Source of the DNA: Gammaproteobacteria bacterium
Lineage (GTDB): Bacteria; Pseudomonadota; Gammaproteobacteria; Pseudomonadales; Pseudohongiellaceae
DNA: 64,000 nucleotides
Direction: 5' to 3'
Assembly (NCBI GenBank): GCA_008081045.1
Contig: VMDC01000010.1
Location: 27,589 to 91,588 of the forward strand
Positions 17,974-26,587 of this stretch are shown in pieces. The translations under genes and the position numbers were made by a program. Within the stretch, counting starts at the first letter, position 1. Every line of letters starts with the position of its first letter. A model generated the notes under the pieces. The model was not told where the DNA came from. It made no database searches and saw nothing but the letters and a program-made list of their open reading frames with translations.

Positions 17974-18007
17974 TTGGGATTTGTTATTTGGGATTTGGGA
18001 TTTGTTA
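17974..18007. repeat. Short direct repeats, TTGGGATTTGTTA
   Basis: A 13-bp unit occurs at 17974-17986 and 17995-18007, with a partial copy TTGGGATTT between them. It lies between the MBL-fold gene and the acyl-CoA dehydrogenase gene and includes the latter's stop codon. It is much more T-rich than its surroundings. Confidence 0.7.
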
Positions 18008-19171
18008 ATAGGAACGCGGCAATCCCAGTTCGTGCTCCGAGATAAAATTCAAAATCATTTCCTGAGAAATAGGCGCGAGCTTCATCAGACGGGCCTCCCG
18101 CCAGTACCGTTCAACGTGATACTCCCGGGCATAGCCAAACCCCCCGTGGGTCTGCATGGCCGCATCCGCTGCGTAAAACCCGGCCTCGGCTGCCAGCCAC
18201 TTAGCCATGTTTGCTTCGGTACCACATGGCATCCCCTGATCCAGCTTCCAAGCGGCCTTTTGCACCATCAAACCGGCAGCATCCAGCCGGGTTCTGGCCT
18301 CAGCCAGCGGAAAGGCAATCCCCTGATTTTTACCAATCGGTCTGCCAAACACCACCCGCTCATTGGCGTAAGACACCGCTCGCGCCAGCGCTGCACGGCC
18401 AATTCCTACTGCTTCTGCGGCAATCAGGATTCGTTCAGCATTCAATCCGTCCAGCAGATAGCGAAAGCCTTTGCCCTCTTCTCCCACCCGATCGGATTCA
18501 ACAACCTTCAGCTCATCGTAAACCACCTCACAGGTTCTCACCGCATTGCGACCAAGCTTTTCAATCGGAGAAATGGCCACCTCCGGACGCTTGAGTTCAG
18601 CGAACAACAGCGTCATCCCGTCGGTTTTTCGCTCAACTTCCTGCTTGCTCTGTGTTCGAACGAGAAGTAGCACCCTATCCGATTCAAGCGCCTTGGTGGT
18701 CCACACTTTCCTGCCGCTCACGACATAATGACCATCCACCAGACTTGCTCTGGTCTCGATTGATGTCGTATCGCTACCGGCGTTAGGCTCAGTCACCCCG
18801 AAGGCGACCTGAAGCTTGCCACTGGCAACATCCGGCAAATAACGCTTTTTCATGCTCTCTGAGCCATGCTTGATGACCGGATGCATGCCAAACATGGACA
18901 AATGCAGGGGTGTTGCACCATTCATCGCAGCGCCTGATGCTGCCACCTGCTCCAGCACCACGGCGGCTTCCTGCACGCCCTTGCCGGCGCCGCCATAGGC
19001 TTCAGGGATCGCGATACCGATCCAGCCTGCCTCAGCCATGGCATCATAAAATTCCTGCGGATACTGGCCTTCGCGATCCAGCTTTTCCCAATACTCATCG
19101 GGAAAATCCCGGCACACATTGCTGACCGCCTCGCGAATCAGCTTCAGGTCAATCGGCTCAGAAAAATCCAC
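18005..19171 (-). CDS. Acyl-CoA dehydrogenase
   Basis: FAD enzyme that desaturates an acyl-CoA at C2-C3 and passes electrons to ETF. The 388-residue product (GTG start) carries FGVTEPNAGSDTT, the SGRKVWTT block and QTHGGFGYAREYHVERYWREAR. The usual catalytic Glu of short- and medium-chain enzymes (in YEGT) is replaced here by APIS. A Glu at about 246 in LNAERILIAAE aligns instead with the base of isovaleryl-CoA and long-chain dehydrogenases. It is upstream-linked to CitE and MaoC genes on the same strand, which suggests a branched or dicarboxyl-CoA substrate. Confidence 0.92.
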   Translation of the reverse strand: MDFSEPIDLKLIREAVSNVCRDFPDEYWEKLDREGQYPQEFYDAMAEAGWIGIAIPEAYGGAGKGVQEAAVVLEQVAASGAAMNGATPLHLSMFGMHPVIKHGSESMKKRYLPDVASGKLQVAFGVTEPNAGSDTTSIETRASLVDGHYVVSGRKVWTTKALESDRVLLLVRTQSKQEVERKTDGMTLLFAELKRPEVAISPIEKLGRNAVRTCEVVYDELKVVESDRVGEEGKGFRYLLDGLNAERILIAAEAVGIGRAALARAVSYANERVVFGRPIGKNQGIAFPLAEARTRLDAAGLMVQKAAWKLDQGMPCGTEANMAKWLAAEAGFYAADAAMQTHGGFGYAREYHVERYWREARLMKLAPISQEMILNFISEHELGLPRSY

Positions 19172-19242
19172 AGCTCATTTATTCCCGTTTAATCAGTGCA
19201 ACAGACAGCACGCAGTCGCGGGCCAGGTGGTCTATTGTTGCT

Positions 19243-20166
19243 TCAGCTTTTCAGCTGAACATCAATTTGCTCAGCAATGGCAAGCACCTTGCGGGCGCGT
19301 TTCAGATGCGGCACATCAACCATCTGCCCGTTGAAGCTGAACGCCATCTTGCCTTCCGACTGGGCTTCAGCAAACGCCATAAGCAGTTCCCTGGCGGCTG
19401 CGACCTCCCTTTCGCTCGGCGTAAAAGCCCTGTTCACCACATCAACCTGAGTCGGATGAATCGTCAGTTTACCCATAAATCCCATTGCAGCCGCCTCAGC
19501 ACATTCTTTAGCCAGCGCGGCCTGCTCTGTAATTTCGACAAAAACTGTATCAATGGGGTGCACCTGATTCGCGACAGCCGCCAGCAGGCAGGATGAACGA
19601 ACAAAGCGGAACACATCAAGATAGACTCCTTCAGCGTTTCGCTTGGCGCGAGCGCCCAACTCCCCGGCGAGATCCTCGGCTCCCCAGGTAAGACCGTCCA
19701 CCCTGCCGTTGCCTGCCATATCAGCAAGACAAAACACCGCCTCAGGCAGTTCGGTCCCGATCAGCACCAGAGAAATTGCGCCAGGTTGCACATTATTTTG
19801 CTCCTCAATCGCGCTGATCAGCTGGTCGACCGCGTCCACACTGGCGCGACTGCTTACTTTGGGAAGCACCAGCCCATCCGGACGCGCCGCAGCAATCGCT
19901 TCAGCATCATCTCTTCCCCACGGCGAATCCTGCGGATTTATGCGAACCAGACATTCTTTCGCGCCAAAGTCTGCCTGTTCAATCCAGTCGCAAACCGCCC
20001 TTCGGGCTGCTTCCTTGTTCTCCGGCGTGACCGAATCTTCCAGATCAAGAATCAGAGTATCCGCATTCAGCGTCAGCGCCTTCTCGAACATTCGTGCATT
20101 ACCGCCCGGCACGAAATGCAGTGATCTGCGAGGGCCTTTCGGCCCTGGAGTTGGAACCACTGCCAT
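19243..20166 (-). CDS. CitE-like CoA-ester lyase
   Basis: Members of the HpcH/HpaI-CitE superfamily cleave malyl-CoA, citramalyl-CoA or related 3-hydroxyacyl-CoA esters. The 307-residue product has RRSLHFVPGGNARMFEKAL, LILDLEDSVTPENK (metal-binding Asp/Glu), RINPQDSPWGRDD, LTWGAEDLAGELG and GFMGKLTIHPTQV, all family features. Its ATG lies three bases past the stop of the MaoC gene, so the two are surely co-transcribed. Pairing with a MaoC hydratase points to hydration of an enoyl-CoA followed by cleavage; citramalyl-CoA lyase is one option. Confidence 0.92.
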   Translation of the reverse strand: MAVVPTPGPKGPRRSLHFVPGGNARMFEKALTLNADTLILDLEDSVTPENKEAARRAVCDWIEQADFGAKECLVRINPQDSPWGRDDAEAIAAARPDGLVLPKVSSRASVDAVDQLISAIEEQNNVQPGAISLVLIGTELPEAVFCLADMAGNGRVDGLTWGAEDLAGELGARAKRNAEGVYLDVFRFVRSSCLLAAVANQVHPIDTVFVEITEQAALAKECAEAAAMGFMGKLTIHPTQVDVVNRAFTPSEREVAAARELLMAFAEAQSEGKMAFSFNGQMVDVPHLKRARKVLAIAEQIDVQLKS

Positions 20167-20168
20167 GC

Positions 20169-20639
20169 TCAGTTTCTCTCAGAATGTCCGGCATTTAATT
20201 TAAGCATCATGCCTTTGCGCAAGCATTCGCACACAATTTCGCCCCTCTGATTACGGGCAAGGTGCCTGAACCAGACTATCCCTCGGTCAGGTTTCGTTCT
20301 GGATTCCCGCTTGTCTACGATCTCTGTCGAAACGCTCAAGGTATCGCCGATGAAAACGGGGTTCGGGAACTCAGTCTGCTCCATACCAAGATTGCCGATG
20401 GTAGTTCCGAGCGTGGTGTCAGCAACAGACAAGCCCACCACCAGCCCCAACGTATACAGACTGTTAACCAGTATTTGGCCGTACTGTGACTGCTTGGCGA
20501 ACTCGGCATCCAGATGCAAAGGCTGCGGATTGTGAGTGAGCGCGGTAAACAGCAGATTATCGGTTTCAGTGATAGTCCGCGCCGGTTGGTGTTGAAACAG
20601 CGCACCCACTTCAAGTTCTTCAAAGTATTTTCCGCTCAC
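20169..20639 (-). CDS. MaoC-family enoyl-CoA hydratase
   Basis: Hot-dog-fold hydratase of 156 residues (GTG start). It has YFEELEVGALF at the N-terminus and FTALTHNPQPLHLDAEFAKQ carrying the catalytic Asp/His pattern of MaoC proteins. It resembles the single-domain mesaconyl-CoA or methylmalyl-CoA-type hydratases. It is directly followed by the CitE-like lyase gene and is divergent from another MaoC-type gene. The substrate is inferred from context only. Confidence 0.9.
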   Translation of the reverse strand: MSGKYFEELEVGALFQHQPARTITETDNLLFTALTHNPQPLHLDAEFAKQSQYGQILVNSLYTLGLVVGLSVADTTLGTTIGNLGMEQTEFPNPVFIGDTLSVSTEIVDKRESRTKPDRGIVWFRHLARNQRGEIVCECLRKGMMLKLNAGHSERN

Positions 20640-20751
20640 GTTTATTTATCGTTATCAGTCTGCAAAGGAGTCAAACATTGTAGTGGCAACCGACAGGCGC
20701 ATCCATTAAATTCTGATGCACGGAGACAAAAGCAACCGCCAGGCGCCTTTA

Positions 20752-21600
20752 ATGAACGAATCGCATGCACACGAATGGATTGGCAGAACAGAGACACTGT
20801 CAGACACCCTGAACCCGGTTCCCTGCAAGGCGTTGGCCGCCACCCTCAATCAGGCCTGGGACCCGAAAGAAGGAGACAAGCTACCGCCTCTTTGGCACTG
20901 GCTGTATTTTCTCGAGACGGCTCAGCAGGAAGAACTTGCTGCTGACGGCCACCGCAAGCGGGGAGGATTTCTCCCCCCCGTCCAGCTACCGAGACGCATG
21001 TGGGCAGGCAGCCAGATTCAATTTCATTCCCCGATCACTTTGGGCGAGACACTGACCCGTCAATCGACCATAGAACACATCAGGGAAACTACCGGACGCA
21101 GCGGCGCACTGACGTTTGTCAAAGTCCGTCATGAAATCGGGTCAGAGCAGCGTCCTGCTCTCACTGAGATACAGAACCTGGTCTATCGCGAGGCCGCAAA
21201 ACCGGGCGTTGCGCCGCCGGCGCCTGCTGCTGCAGAATCATCTGGCGACTACCACCGTGAATTGACCGCAGATTCACGCCTGCTGTTTCGCTACTCTGCC
21301 TTAACCTTCAATGCACACAGAATCCACTATGATTATCAGTATGCGACGCATACAGAGGGCTACCCGGGAATCATTGTCCACGGACCACTGCTGGCCACTC
21401 TGATGCTGGAGCTGTTGCGCTCAAATTTTCCGGAAGAAACGATAAAAACGTTTGAATTCAGAGCTTTAGGGCCGATTTTCGGGGACCAGCGGTTCAGTGT
21501 GCACGGCACCAAACCAAACCCCGATGGCAATACCACCCTGTGGATTGCAAATCAGGACGGCCAGCTCTGTATGCAGGGCACAGCCAATATTGAGCGCTAG
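20752..21600 (+). CDS. MaoC-like dehydratase with FAS1-type N-terminal hot-dog domain
   Basis: The 282-residue product (ATG at 20752; the ORF track has an in-frame ATG 12 codons upstream) begins near EWIGRTETLSD. It has a first hot-dog domain with FLPPVQLPRRMWAGSQ and a second with FNAHRIHYDYQYATHTEGYPG and HGPLLATLM. This is the architecture of mesaconyl-C4-CoA hydratase-like and fungal Htd2-like enzymes. The catalytic HxxxxH-type residues lie in ALTFNAHRIHYD. Divergent from the ACAD-CitE-MaoC group, 112 bp away, so a shared regulatory region is likely. The exact substrate is not known. Confidence 0.87.
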   Translation: MNESHAHEWIGRTETLSDTLNPVPCKALAATLNQAWDPKEGDKLPPLWHWLYFLETAQQEELAADGHRKRGGFLPPVQLPRRMWAGSQIQFHSPITLGETLTRQSTIEHIRETTGRSGALTFVKVRHEIGSEQRPALTEIQNLVYREAAKPGVAPPAPAAAESSGDYHRELTADSRLLFRYSALTFNAHRIHYDYQYATHTEGYPGIIVHGPLLATLMLELLRSNFPEETIKTFEFRALGPIFGDQRFSVHGTKPNPDGNTTLWIANQDGQLCMQGTANIER

Positions 21601-21665
21601 ACGGTGCGCCAGCCTGCTGGCTTGTGCTATGATTCGGCGGCGTTTTCGGGCACATCCCGAATTCC

Positions 21666-21755
21666 GGAGAGTTGGCCGAGTGGCTGAAGGCGCGCCCCTG
21701 CTAAGGGCGTATAGGTTAACCCCTATCGAGGGTTCGAATCCCTCACTCTCCGCCA
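21666..21755 (+). tRNA. tRNA-Ser(GCT)
   Basis: A 90-nt tRNA with acceptor GGAGAGT / ACTCTCC, D arm GCCGAGTGGCTGAAGGC, anticodon stem CGCCC / GGGCG with loop CTGCTAA (anticodon GCT), the long variable arm of serine tRNAs, T arm GAGGG-TTCGAAT-CCCTC, discriminator G and encoded CCA. tRNA-Ser beside csrA-lysC-alaS is a familiar order in gammaproteobacteria. Confidence 0.97.
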
Positions 21756-21781
21756 CGAATCTAGGTGATTCACCAAGACCC

Positions 21782-21808
21782 AAAAAGCCCCGCTTTGCGG
21801 GGCTTTTT
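21782..21808. terminator. Bidirectional terminator after tRNA-Ser
   Basis: A perfect 12-bp stem AAAAAGCCCCGC / GCGGGGCTTTTT around a TTT loop, 26 bp past the tRNA. The A and T tracts make it work in both directions, so it probably also ends the csrA transcript coming from the other side. Confidence 0.88.
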
Positions 21809-21949
21809 GGGTCTTAAGCAGCATCTCTTGCTGCGTCACTGGCGGCGTTTCTCGCTCCGTCTCCAGCGGTATTCGCCTTGAAGGCGCATTGCAGGTGCTG
21901 AGGGGGCGCTGGCTCGCTCAATGGCCAGCCGGAGGCGCGCTCGCGGTCT

Positions 21950-21985
21950 TCCCTGTAGTCGCCATTTTCTCCCTGTTCTCCCTGT
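21950..21985 (-). promoter_or_regulatory. Three ACAGGGA motifs in the csrA 3' region
   Basis: On the csrA strand ACAGGGA occurs at 21956-21950, 21976-21970 and 21985-21979, the latter two in a 9-nt tandem repeat. ACARGGA is the core of the CsrA consensus RUACARGGAUGU. The sites lie 80-120 nt past the csrA stop and before the shared terminator. I saw no coding frame in 21809-22066 otherwise. Confidence 0.4.
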
Positions 21986-22066
21986 TCTCCGCGCGAACAG
22001 TTTACGGCTCCGAGACCCTGGTCAGGCAGACTTCCCGCGGACTTGAGTCAGTCAGCCGATCCGGCG

Positions 22067-22264
22067 CTAGTGCCCATTCTCTTCAGTGTTTTCAGCGGGC
22101 TGCTCCGTCTGGATACGCTGGTAGATTTCCTCACGGTGAACGGCGACGTCTTTCGGGGCATTTACTCCGATCCGGACCTGATTACCCTTAACGCCCAGAA
22201 CGGTAACGGTAACATTATCTCCGATCATGAGAGTTTCGCCAATGCGGCGCGTCAGTATCAACAT
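22067..22264 (-). CDS. csrA: Carbon storage regulator CsrA/RsmA
   Basis: Small dimeric RNA-binding protein that represses or activates mRNAs by binding GGA motifs near ribosome binding sites. The 65-residue product begins [16 protein letters not shown] and contains [20 protein letters not shown], essentially the textbook CsrA. The leader has four GGA triplets within about 45 nt, two of them in the ribosome binding region (CTGGAGATAGGAAATG), suggesting autoregulation as in E. coli. It follows lysC on the same strand after 277 bp. Confidence 0.98.
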   Translation of the reverse strand: MLILTRRIGETLMIGDNVTVTVLGVKGNQVRIGVNAPKDVAVHREEIYQRIQTEQPAENTEENGH

Positions 22265-22414
22265 TTCCTATCTCCAGTACTCATTCCATTGTGTAGTTCC
22301 TGCAAGGCAGAATGGCGACGCAAAGAGAAATGCATACTGAGGTCACGGTATCACTGAGGACGTTGGGCCTTCCTGCTCGCCCGCCTCAGTAATAGGGCTT
22401 CTGCGCTTTGTTGG

Positions 22415-22493
22415 GGTTTTGCTCGGATCAAAACCACTGGATTCCGAGATGCCACGGGCAGTCTTCGCCTAGTATCTGCCTATCTCGGCAGAT
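22415..22493. other. Two hairpins between lysC and csrA
   Basis: GGTTTTG / CAAAACC (22415-22435, 7-nt loop) and ATCTGCC / GGCAGAT (22474-22493, 6-nt loop) stand in the lysC-csrA gap. Neither has a T run on the minus strand, so their role (termination of lysC, csrA leader structure) is open. Confidence 0.35.
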
Positions 22494-22541
22494 TGCCAAC
22501 CCATAAATCAGTCTTTGTGCCGGAAAGGCTTTGCTGACAGA

Positions 22542-23783
22542 TCAGGAGCTGCTGTGCTCGCCGTCCGGATCGCCCAGTTCAAAAGCGCTGTGCAATGCGC
22601 GCACGGCCAATTCGAGATACTTTTCTTCAATGACCACTGAAATCTTAATTTCGGAGGTGGTGATAATCTGGATATTGATGCTTTCCTGCGCCAGCGCCTT
22701 GAACATTTTGCTGGCAATACCCGCATGCGACCTCATACCCACACCCACCAGAGAGACTTTGCAGATCTTGGTATCCAGATCCACCTCTCGCGCTTTGAGG
22801 GATCTGGCGATATTGTCCAGAATTGATTTTGCGCGCTCACTTTCACCCCGCTTGACGGTAAAAGTGATATCGTTGGTGCCGTCAGCGGCGGCGTTCTGAA
22901 CGATAACATCCACCTCAATGCCTGCTTCGCTCACCGGCCCGATGACGTTATAGGCGATTCCTGGCACATCAGGCACACCGGTCACGGTCAGTTTGGCTTC
23001 GTCGCGCTCAAACGCAATGCCAGCAATGCTCGGATCTTCCATAGCCTCATCTCCTTCAAAACTGATCAGGGTGCCCTCACCTTCCTCAAAACTGGAAAGC
23101 ACCCGTAATGGCACCTTGTATTTCCCGGCAAATTCTACCGAACGAATCTGCAGCACCTTGGCACCCAGACTCGCCAGTTCAAGCATTTCTTCAAAGGTTA
23201 CGGTTTTGAGCAGGCGGGCCTCTTCAACCACGCGCGGGTCAGTGGTGTACACCCCTTTGACATCGGTATAGATCTGACACTCATCGGCCTTGAGCGCTGC
23301 TGCGAGCGCGACTGCAGTCGTGTCACTGCCACCCCGACCCAGGGTTGTGATACACCCGGCTTCATTAACCCCCTGAAAACCGGCCACCACCACCACATTT
23401 TGCTGCTCCAGCTGCGCCATGATACGCGTGCTGTCGATCTCGCGGATCCTTGCTTTGGTGTGAGCATCGTCGGTAAGAATGCGCACCTGACCACCGGTAA
23501 AAGATCTCGCCCCGTATCCCCTTTTTTCGAGCGCCATGCTCAACAGCGCAATGGTGACCTGTTCGCCCGTGGAAAGCAGCACATCCATTTCTCTTGCGAT
23601 CGGTTGCTCCATCATTTCCTGAGCCAGCGCGGTGAGTCGGTTCGTCTCGCCGCTCATGGCAGACACCACCACGACGACGTCATCTCCGCGATCCCGGAAA
23701 CTGATAATCTTTTCTGCGACGGCCTCTATTCTTTCTACAGAGCCCACCGACGTTCCGCCGAATTTTTGTACTATCAATGCCAT
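22542..23783 (-). CDS. lysC: Aspartate kinase
   Basis: Phosphorylates aspartate, opening the lysine, threonine and methionine branch. The 413-residue product starts MALIVQKFGGTSVGSVERI (kinase motif KFGGTS) and has LGRGGSDTTAVALA and YTDVKGVYTTDPR. Two ACT domains fill the C-terminal third (VTGVPDVPGIAYNVI and VSLVGVGMRSHAGIASKMF) and mediate feedback control by lysine and threonine. It lies 12 bp after alaS. An internal ATG at MEDPSIAGIAF could give a separate regulatory subunit, as in Bacillus-type enzymes, but this is speculation. Confidence 0.97.
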   Translation of the reverse strand: MALIVQKFGGTSVGSVERIEAVAEKIISFRDRGDDVVVVVSAMSGETNRLTALAQEMMEQPIAREMDVLLSTGEQVTIALLSMALEKRGYGARSFTGGQVRILTDDAHTKARIREIDSTRIMAQLEQQNVVVVAGFQGVNEAGCITTLGRGGSDTTAVALAAALKADECQIYTDVKGVYTTDPRVVEEARLLKTVTFEEMLELASLGAKVLQIRSVEFAGKYKVPLRVLSSFEEGEGTLISFEGDEAMEDPSIAGIAFERDEAKLTVTGVPDVPGIAYNVIGPVSEAGIEVDVIVQNAAADGTNDITFTVKRGESERAKSILDNIARSLKAREVDLDTKICKVSLVGVGMRSHAGIASKMFKALAQESINIQIITTSEIKISVVIEEKYLELAVRALHSAFELGDPDGEHSSS

Positions 23784-23795
23784 TGCAGATTGTCT

Positions 23796-26399
23796 CTAGA
23801 CCAGACGGGCCTCCAGCCAGGGCTGTACGCTCTCCAGCGCTACCGACAGATTTTCTGGCTGGCTGCCTCCCGCCATCGCCATGTCCGGGCGCCCCCCGCC
23901 TTTACCCCCGACCTGTTCGGCGACCATGTTCACCAGCTCGCCGGCTTTGATCCGGTCAGTAAGTGCCTTACTGACACCTGCCACGAGATTCACTTTACCC
24001 TCCGCCGCACAGGCCAGCACAATTACCGAGTCGCCCAGCTTGTTTTTTAGCTGATCGACCGTGTCGCGCAGAGACTTGGGATTAAAACCTTCGAGATTGG
24101 CAACCAGCACCTTAATTCCCGCCAGCTCGACAGCGCGCGATCCGAGATCATCGCCGGCGCTTGCCGCCATTTGTGCTTTCAGCTGTGCGAGTTGTTTCTC
24201 AAGGGCTTTGTTCTGGCTCAGCAGGCCGGACAGCTTGTCCAGCAAATTGTCCGTTCCCGTTTTCAACAGCGACGATGCCTCGCGCAGAACATCCTGCTCC
24301 CGCTCGATCAGCGCCAGCGCACCGTGACCGGTGACCGCTTCAATTCGCCGAACACCGGCCGAAATACCGGACTCACTGACAATCTTGAACAGACCGATAT
24401 CGCCTGTCCGGTCGACATGGCAACCGCCGCAGAACTCGACGGAGTAGTCTCCACCCATTGAGACCACCCGTACTTCTTCGCCGTATTTTTCTCCGAACAG
24501 CGCCAGTGCGCCCTTGCTTCTCGCCGCCTCAATTGGCATGACTTCTTTGCTGACTTCAGAATTGGCCAGTATCTCAGCATTCACCTGCTCCTCAATGCGC
24601 CGGATTTCTTCAGCCGACACAGGGGCACCATGAGAAAAGTCAAACCGCAGTCTGTCAGCCTCAACCAGAGAGCCTTTCTGCAGCACATGATCGCCGAGCA
24701 CACTGCGCAGGGCCGCATTCATCAAATGAGTTGCAGAATGATTCAGCGTAATCGCTGCTCGATCATTACCGGCTACCAGCGCCCTGACTGAATCCCCGAT
24801 TTTAAGCTTCCCACTGGTCAGCCTGCCTTTGTGAATAAAAATGTCTGACTGCTTCTGCGTGTCCGAAACCTCGAAACGCGCCTCATCACTCTCCAACAAT
24901 CCGGCATCACCAATCTGTCCTCCTGACTCAGCATAAAACGGCGTGGTATCAAGGATGATCAGCACTTCACTGTTGGCAGGAACAATATCCAGCTTCTCGT
25001 TGGCCGGAGAGAATATCCCAACAATCTGTGCCTCTGATTGCAGACTGGCATACCCTGAGAACACTGTTTTTTCCAGTCCATCAAGATCGAGCTTCTCAAC
25101 CGCAGAAAAATTGCTGGCTGCCCGAGCCTGGTCGCGCTGGATCTCCATGGCAGCCTCGAAACCGGGCATGTCCAGGGTCAGATTATGTTCACGCGCAATA
25201 TCCGCCGTCAGATCAACCGGGAAACCGTAAGTATCATACAGTTTGAATACCGTTTCTCCGGCGAGAACAGAACCTGACAGCTCACCGATCGCTTTTTCCA
25301 GAATGGTCATTCCATTATCCAGAGTCCGGGCAAACTGCTGTTCCTCTTCATTCAGCGTCTTCTCGACGTAAGCCTGACGCTCCAGCAACTCGGGATAGGC
25401 TTCCCCCATGACGCGCGCGAGAGATGCGACAATTTTGTAGAAAAAAACCTCTTTAACACCCAACCGATAACCGTGACGCACGGCGCGGCGAATAATACGT
25501 CGCAAGACGTATCCGCGACCTTCATTGGACGGAGTCACTCCGTCAACGACAAGAAAGGCACAGGAGCGGATGTGGTCGGCGATCACCCGCAGGGAATTGT
25601 TCTGCAGATCAGCCGTTCCGGTTATTTGCGCAATGTCGCTGATCAGTTCAGCGAACAGATCTATCTCGTAGTTACTGTGGACATGCTGAAGAACCGCAGC
25701 AACGCGCTCAAGGCCCGCACCGGTATCCACCGACGGCTTTGGCAGTGGTGTCATGCTTCCATCAGCTTTACGTTCAAACTGCATGAAAACCAGATTCCAG
25801 ATTTCGATGTAGCGATCACCGTCCTCATCAGGACTGCCCGGTGGACCTCCTGCCACATCAGGCCCGTGATCATAAAAGATTTCAGAGCAGGGGCCGCAGG
25901 GCCCGGTATCGCCCATCGCCCAGAAATTGTCTTTTTCACCCAAACGCGAGAAGCGCTCCGAATCGACTTTCATCTCATTCAACCAGATGTCAGCCGCTTC
26001 ATCATCATCCTGATAGACAGTGACCCAGAGTCTGTCAGCAGGCAATCCAAGTTCCTCAGTGAGAAATTCCCACGCAAACTGAATAGCCTCTCGTTTGAAA
26101 TAATCACCGAACGAAAAATTGCCCAGCATCTCAAAAAATGTGTGATGACGAGCGGTATAGCCCACGTTCTCCAGATCGTTGTGCTTGCCACCCGCTCTTA
26201 CACATCGCTGGGAACTGGTCGCCCTGATCCTTTCCCGCTTTTCATCTCCAAGAAATACGTCCTTGAACTGAACCATACCCGCATTGGTGAACAGCAAAGT
26301 AGGATCATTGGCAGGAACCAGGGAACTGCTTGACACGATTTCGTGATCGCGCGCCGCAAAGTAGTCGAGGAATTTTTGTCTTATTTCAGCAGATTTCAT
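23796..26399 (-). CDS. alaS: Alanyl-tRNA synthetase
   Basis: Charges tRNA-Ala and edits Ser/Gly misacylation. The 867-residue product begins [20 protein letters not shown] and has the class II core ([29 protein letters not shown]), the editing-domain zinc ligands in [12 protein letters not shown] and [11 protein letters not shown], and a glycine-rich C-Ala domain ([15 protein letters not shown]). Length matches the bacterial family. It is first in alaS-lysC-csrA. Confidence 0.98.
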   Translation of the reverse strand: MKSAEIRQKFLDYFAARDHEIVSSSSLVPANDPTLLFTNAGMVQFKDVFLGDEKRERIRATSSQRCVRAGGKHNDLENVGYTARHHTFFEMLGNFSFGDYFKREAIQFAWEFLTEELGLPADRLWVTVYQDDDEAADIWLNEMKVDSERFSRLGEKDNFWAMGDTGPCGPCSEIFYDHGPDVAGGPPGSPDEDGDRYIEIWNLVFMQFERKADGSMTPLPKPSVDTGAGLERVAAVLQHVHSNYEIDLFAELISDIAQITGTADLQNNSLRVIADHIRSCAFLVVDGVTPSNEGRGYVLRRIIRRAVRHGYRLGVKEVFFYKIVASLARVMGEAYPELLERQAYVEKTLNEEEQQFARTLDNGMTILEKAIGELSGSVLAGETVFKLYDTYGFPVDLTADIAREHNLTLDMPGFEAAMEIQRDQARAASNFSAVEKLDLDGLEKTVFSGYASLQSEAQIVGIFSPANEKLDIVPANSEVLIILDTTPFYAESGGQIGDAGLLESDEARFEVSDTQKQSDIFIHKGRLTSGKLKIGDSVRALVAGNDRAAITLNHSATHLMNAALRSVLGDHVLQKGSLVEADRLRFDFSHGAPVSAEEIRRIEEQVNAEILANSEVSKEVMPIEAARSKGALALFGEKYGEEVRVVSMGGDYSVEFCGGCHVDRTGDIGLFKIVSESGISAGVRRIEAVTGHGALALIEREQDVLREASSLLKTGTDNLLDKLSGLLSQNKALEKQLAQLKAQMAASAGDDLGSRAVELAGIKVLVANLEGFNPKSLRDTVDQLKNKLGDSVIVLACAAEGKVNLVAGVSKALTDRIKAGELVNMVAEQVGGKGGGRPDMAMAGGSQPENLSVALESVQPWLEARLV

Positions 26400-26462
26400 C
26401 GGTTTAGCTGTCGCTGGGTTGATTGAATGAGCGATAAAAGGCCGCCCGCTAACAAACCGGCG

Positions 26463-26468
26463 ATTATA
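26463..26468 (-). promoter_or_regulatory. -10 box upstream of alaS
   Basis: TATAAT on the minus strand within GGCGCTATAATCGCCG, 64 bp before the alaS ATG. The -35 is not convincing by eye. Confidence 0.5.
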
Positions 26469-26587
26469 GCGCCATATCCACTGTGGTTGCAGAAAAAACT
26501 CCCAAAGAATGAGGGCTTCTTGTCACAAGAGCCTTCGCAAGGATTGCAGAGGGGTAATCCAGCAGCGCTCAGCGAGATGGAAATGAT

